DNA of 64,000 bases from Lachnospiraceae bacterium (GTDB lineage Bacteria; Bacillota; Clostridia; Lachnospirales; Lachnospiraceae): contig JALEPU010000108.1 in the NCBI GenBank assembly GCA_022766905.1, positions 1-64,000 of the forward strand. Reading direction: 5' to 3'. Below are positions 61,292 to 64,000 of the stretch, one piece after another. Position 1 is the first letter of the stretch, and every line of letters starts with the position of its first letter. Made by a program: the position numbers and the translations under genes. The notes beneath the pieces are model-generated. The model ran no database searches. It was not told the origin of the DNA and worked only from the letters and a program-made list of their open reading frames with translations.

Positions 61292-62800
61292 CTATTCTTT
61301 CCCCTCATAATCCTTCAAACACTCTACAGCCTGCCCGGACAGAGGAAGAATCGCCATCATATTAAAGATGGTCATAAGGCCAATCCCTACGTCTCCCAGA
61401 TCCCAGACAAAGCTGTATGCTGCAAGGCCCCCAATGAAAAGCATAATTAAGGCAATGATTTTGTAAATTGTCTGTGGCAGCCATTTGTCTCCAAACAAAA
61501 AGGCCACATTTGATCTTGCATAAAATAAGATTCCGATAAAGGTGGAAAAACTAAACAGGAACAAAGTGATTGCAATAAAAATCACACCAAAATTTCCAAG
61601 ATGATACTCCATGGCAGCCTGCAAAAGATCCATGCCGCTTAATCCTTCGATGACATTTTGAGGGGCCAGAAGCATAATCATTGCAGAACAGCTGCAGATT
61701 ACAATCGTATCAATAAAAACTCCAAATGCCTGGATCAGACCGGCTTTGGCAGGGTGACTGACATCGGAAGCCGCTGCTGCACAAGGGGCAGAACCTGAAC
61801 CGGCTTCGTTGGAAAACAGTCCTCTTTTTACTCCATTCATCAGTACTGCTCCAAATCCTCCCGCAGCAACCTGACGAAATCCCAGCGCTTCTCCAAAAAT
61901 CCGGCCAAATACTGCCGGCATCTGACCAATGTTTTTCAGAATAATAAAAATTGTCATTCCAAAGTATCCGATCGCCATAATCGGCACGATAATATCCAAT
62001 ACTTTTACCGTTGCATTTTTTCGCAGTACAATGATGGCAGCCAGGATAACCAGCACGATTGTAGAATAAAAAGGCGGTATCTTGAAAGCATTATACATAG
62101 ACGAAGTAACGGAGTTGCTGATTACCTGGCTGATTCCGCACCAGCAGATCAAGCCGGAAATCGCAAACAAAACTGCAATCAGAGAAAAGCTGCCGGCATG
62201 TCTGTAGCTACCGGAATTATTGTTGCTTTCCCCAGTCTGTTGGCTTCTTCCTGTATAATCCGCCTGATTTCCGTAAATTTCTGTAAACCGGTCTTCTTTC
62301 CTTACCTGGGTAATCAGGCGAATCCGTTTCATAAAATAAGCCGGACCTCCACGAAATCCACCGTATAACGGATCTTTTTCCTTATAAAGCTGTGCTAAGG
62401 TAGCCTCTATAAATGCAGTGGAAGATCCGATTAAAGCAGTCACCCACATCCAGAATACAGCACCTGCACCTCCGGCGGAAATCGCTGCTACTACTCCCAC
62501 CAGATTACCCATTCCAACTCTGGTTGCCGTAGATACAATCAAAGCCTGAATTCCTGAAATTGCCCCGTCTCTTTGGTTCGTTCGTTTTTCCACTGTAACC
62601 CGAAGCATCTCCGGAAACATACGAAACGGAAGAAATCTGGTCCGCACTGAAAAATAAATGCCTGCCGGAATCAGAATGAGAACCAGCAAAGGAAGTCCCA
62701 GACTGCTGCCTCCCGGAAGCTGTATGGTAACCAGGTCTCCCCAAAGAAAATTGTTTACTGTAGAAATAATAGAAATAAAAAAATTTAAAATCGATGAAAA
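61292..62800 (-). CDS. Sodium:alanine symporter (AGCS family)
   Basis: 502 residues from the ATG at 62800 (AAAGGAT upstream); the frame opens to 62875 without a ribosome site. About ten to eleven membrane helices. AGCS marks include VGMGNLVGVVAAISAGGAGAVFWMW (given by GMGNLVG and GAVFWMW), GLFSNEAGSGSAPCAAAA and an N-terminal FSVRTRFLPFRMF. It would import alanine, glycine or a similar amino acid with Na+. A ~40-residue polar insertion with an NNNSGS stretch (near 190-215) is unusual. It is divergent from a LysR gene. Confidence 0.92.
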   Translation of the reverse strand, partial: FSSILNFFISIISTVNNFLWGDLVTIQLPGGSSLGLPLLVLILIPAGIYFSVRTRFLPFRMFPEMLRVTVEKRTNQRDGAISGIQALIVSTATRVGMGNLVGVVAAISAGGAGAVFWMWVTALIGSSTAFIEATLAQLYKEKDPLYGGFRGGPAYFMKRIRLITQVRKEDRFTEIYGNQADYTGRSQQTGESNNNSGSYRHAGSFSLIAVLFAISGLICWCGISQVISNSVTSSMYNAFKIPPFYSTIVLVILAAIIVLRKNATVKVLDIIVPIMAIGYFGMTIFIILKNIGQMPAVFGRIFGEALGFRQVAAGGFGAVLMNGVKRGLFSNEAGSGSAPCAAAASDVSHPAKAGLIQAFGVFIDTIVICSCSAMIMLLAPQNVIEGLSGMDLLQAAMEYHLGNFGVIFIAITLFLFSFSTFIGILFYARSNVAFLFGDKWLPQTIYKIIALIMLFIGGLAAYSFVWDLGDVGIGLMTIFNMMAILPLSGQAVECLKDYEGKE

Positions 62801-62941
62801 CATAACCAAAATCCTTTTCTTTGTAAATCCTAAAAACATTGCATGAACGTCTTTTTTAGTATATAGTGGTAACAAGGATTTGTAAAATTAATAAAAATAA
62901 TAGACAGCATCGAAATATTAGATGATTATGAGGAAAAACGG

Positions 62942-63817
62942 ATGGAATTAAAAAATTTAAACACATTCATTCAGGTTGCAGAACTGAATAGTTTTACAAA
63001 AGCGGCGGAAAAATTAGGCTATTCTCAATCTACCGTATCTTTTCAGATCCGACAGTTAGAAGAGGAACTTAAAACCCAGCTTTTTGAACGAATCAATCAC
63101 ACCGTCACCTTAACAAGCAAAGGAAGCGACGTCCTTGCTTATGCCCATCAAATCAACAAATTAACAAAAGAAATGTTAGACCCCCAACAGCCGAAGCAGG
63201 AAATCTGCGGGCATATCCGTATTGCCATGTCTGATTCCCTGTGCCGTCTGCTACTACAGGATGATTTTGGGGATTTTCGTCTGCAATATCCCGGAATTAC
63301 TTTAAAAGTAATCTCCGCAGGAACAGAAGAAATGTTTCGTCTTCTCAATCACAATGAGGTAGATCTGGTTTATACTTTAGACAGCCATATTTATCATGCC
63401 GAATATCGAATTGCCCAGGAAGAACAGGTAAAAATGCATTTTGTAGCCGCCAAAAATCATCCCCTTGCCAAAAAAGAAATACTCTCAGTTCGGGATCTGG
63501 TTCAGGAACCTTTTGTTCTTACAGAAAAGGGAATGAGTTACCGGCGCCTTTTCGATAACAGACTGGCTGCAGAGTCTTTGGAAATACAGCCAATTCTGGA
63601 AATCAGTAGTACCGATTTGGTTTCACGATTGGTCGAGCAGGGCATTGGGCTTTCTTTTTTGCCGGATTTTACCACAAAAAAAATGGCGGCCGAAGGCCGC
63701 CTGGTCTACTTAAATGTAATAGACTGTCAGATTGAAGTGTGGAAACAGCTTTTATATCACAGGGATAAATGGCTGTCTCCACAAATGGAATCTGTGATCA
63801 AATATTTGTCGTCTTAA
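62942..63817 (+). CDS. LysR-family transcriptional regulator
   Basis: 291 residues. The N-terminal winged helix reads LNTFIQVAELNSFTKAAEKL and SQSTVSFQIRQLEEEL (about 5-45), and the rest is a periplasmic-binding-like effector domain (about 90-290). GAGGAAAAACGG precedes the ATG. The start is 141 bases from the divergent alanine symporter start, the usual layout of a LysR protein and its target. The stop overlaps by 3-4 bases the end of a convergent membrane-protein gene. Confidence 0.92.
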   Translation: MELKNLNTFIQVAELNSFTKAAEKLGYSQSTVSFQIRQLEEELKTQLFERINHTVTLTSKGSDVLAYAHQINKLTKEMLDPQQPKQEICGHIRIAMSDSLCRLLLQDDFGDFRLQYPGITLKVISAGTEEMFRLLNHNEVDLVYTLDSHIYHAEYRIAQEEQVKMHFVAAKNHPLAKKEILSVRDLVQEPFVLTEKGMSYRRLFDNRLAAESLEIQPILEISSTDLVSRLVEQGIGLSFLPDFTTKKMAAEGRLVYLNVIDCQIEVWKQLLYHRDKWLSPQMESVIKYLSS

Positions 63818-64000
63818 TTCACCTTCCGGTTATAAGTCTCATACAGCTTAAAAAAACAGGGAGAAAAATCAAATTTCTTTTCCAGCATCCTTCCGGCAAA
63901 AGCAATCAACGGTGCATTGATTGCTGCCGCTGCTATGGTATATACCCCAATAATCCGGAAAGAGAATGTATGGAAAGTAACTAACATCATAAGAATGGCA
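63814..64000 (-). CDS. C-terminal part of a membrane protein, cut by the window edge
   Basis: The last 61 codons of a minus-strand frame end with TAA at 63814-63816. They read ILMMLVTFHTFSFRIIGVYT, a hydrophobic stretch continuing with AAAAINAPLIAF, then a charged tail ending YETYNRKVN. At least one or two membrane helices are present. The family is not recognisable from this piece. The stop overlaps the LysR stop region, so the genes converge without a terminator between them. Confidence 0.55.
   Translation of the reverse strand, partial: AILMMLVTFHTFSFRIIGVYTIAAAAINAPLIAFAGRMLEKKFDFSPCFFKLYETYNRKVN

Overview
The window looks like a chromosomal segment of a low-to-mid GC anaerobic Firmicute, most likely a Lachnospiraceae-type gut clostridium. 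This is inferred from the strong AGGAGG-type ribosome sites, the anaerobic (cbi-type) cobalamin pathway, the SpaA/Cna_B surface adhesin, the transglutaminase and leucine-rich secreted protein, the RocB, DegV and pta genes, and the many AT-rich palindromes. No rRNA, tRNA, CRISPR array, prophage or intact transposase was seen.

Layout. 0-9.7 kb: assorted metabolic and regulatory genes: an iron-sulfur flavoprotein, a GntR and an RpiR regulator, folE, a CBS-domain protein, a RocB-type peptidase, a SorC-type regulator followed by fructose-6-phosphate aldolase, and a run of three small membrane proteins. 9.9-29.5 kb: one long minus-strand tetrapyrrole/cobalamin operon. In transcription order it reads hemL, cbiF, hemA, cbiH, hemC-cobA-hemD, cobS, cobT, cbiC, cbiD, a hotdog thioesterase, cbiET, cbiK, cbiL, cbiJ-cbiA, cbiB, cobD, cbiP-cobO. 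Many genes overlap or nearly touch. It runs from glutamyl-tRNA to adenosylcobamide and contains four multi-domain fusions. cbiG lies apart at 38.7 kb. hemB, a precorrin-2 dehydrogenase, cobU and a cobalt transporter are not in the window.

29.9-41.9 kb: cell-surface and secreted functions: a 1547-residue SpaA-type adhesin, a barnase/barstar-like pair, thiW, a transglutaminase-like secreted protein, cbiG with a C_GCAxxG_C_C protein, a phospholipase C-like protein and an AraC regulator. 42-53 kb: a DapF-like protein in which both catalytic cysteines are serines, an HD-domain protein, a frameshifted surface-protein gene, a eukaryotic-type HisA, DegV, pta, a HAD phosphatase, a heterodimeric ABC exporter and a decayed [2Fe-2S] subunit gene. 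53.4-58.1 kb: two large fusion proteins (pyruvyltransferase + FrhB, and CDP-glycerol phosphotransferase + GT4 glycosyltransferase) that look like a cell-wall or capsule polymer module. 58.2-64 kb: a PatB-type C-S lyase, an XRE/DUF3169 pair behind three operator palindromes, macro- and VWA-domain remnants next to a 49-bp palindrome, an alanine symporter and a LysR regulator.

The items most worth a second look are the double-serine DapF paralog, the barnase/barstar pair with paired changes at a known contact, the thioesterase embedded in the cobalamin operon, the HemC-CobA-HemD and pyruvyltransferase-FrhB fusions, the eukaryotic-type HisA, and several dispersed palindromic elements, two families of which occur twice about 41-46 kb apart.
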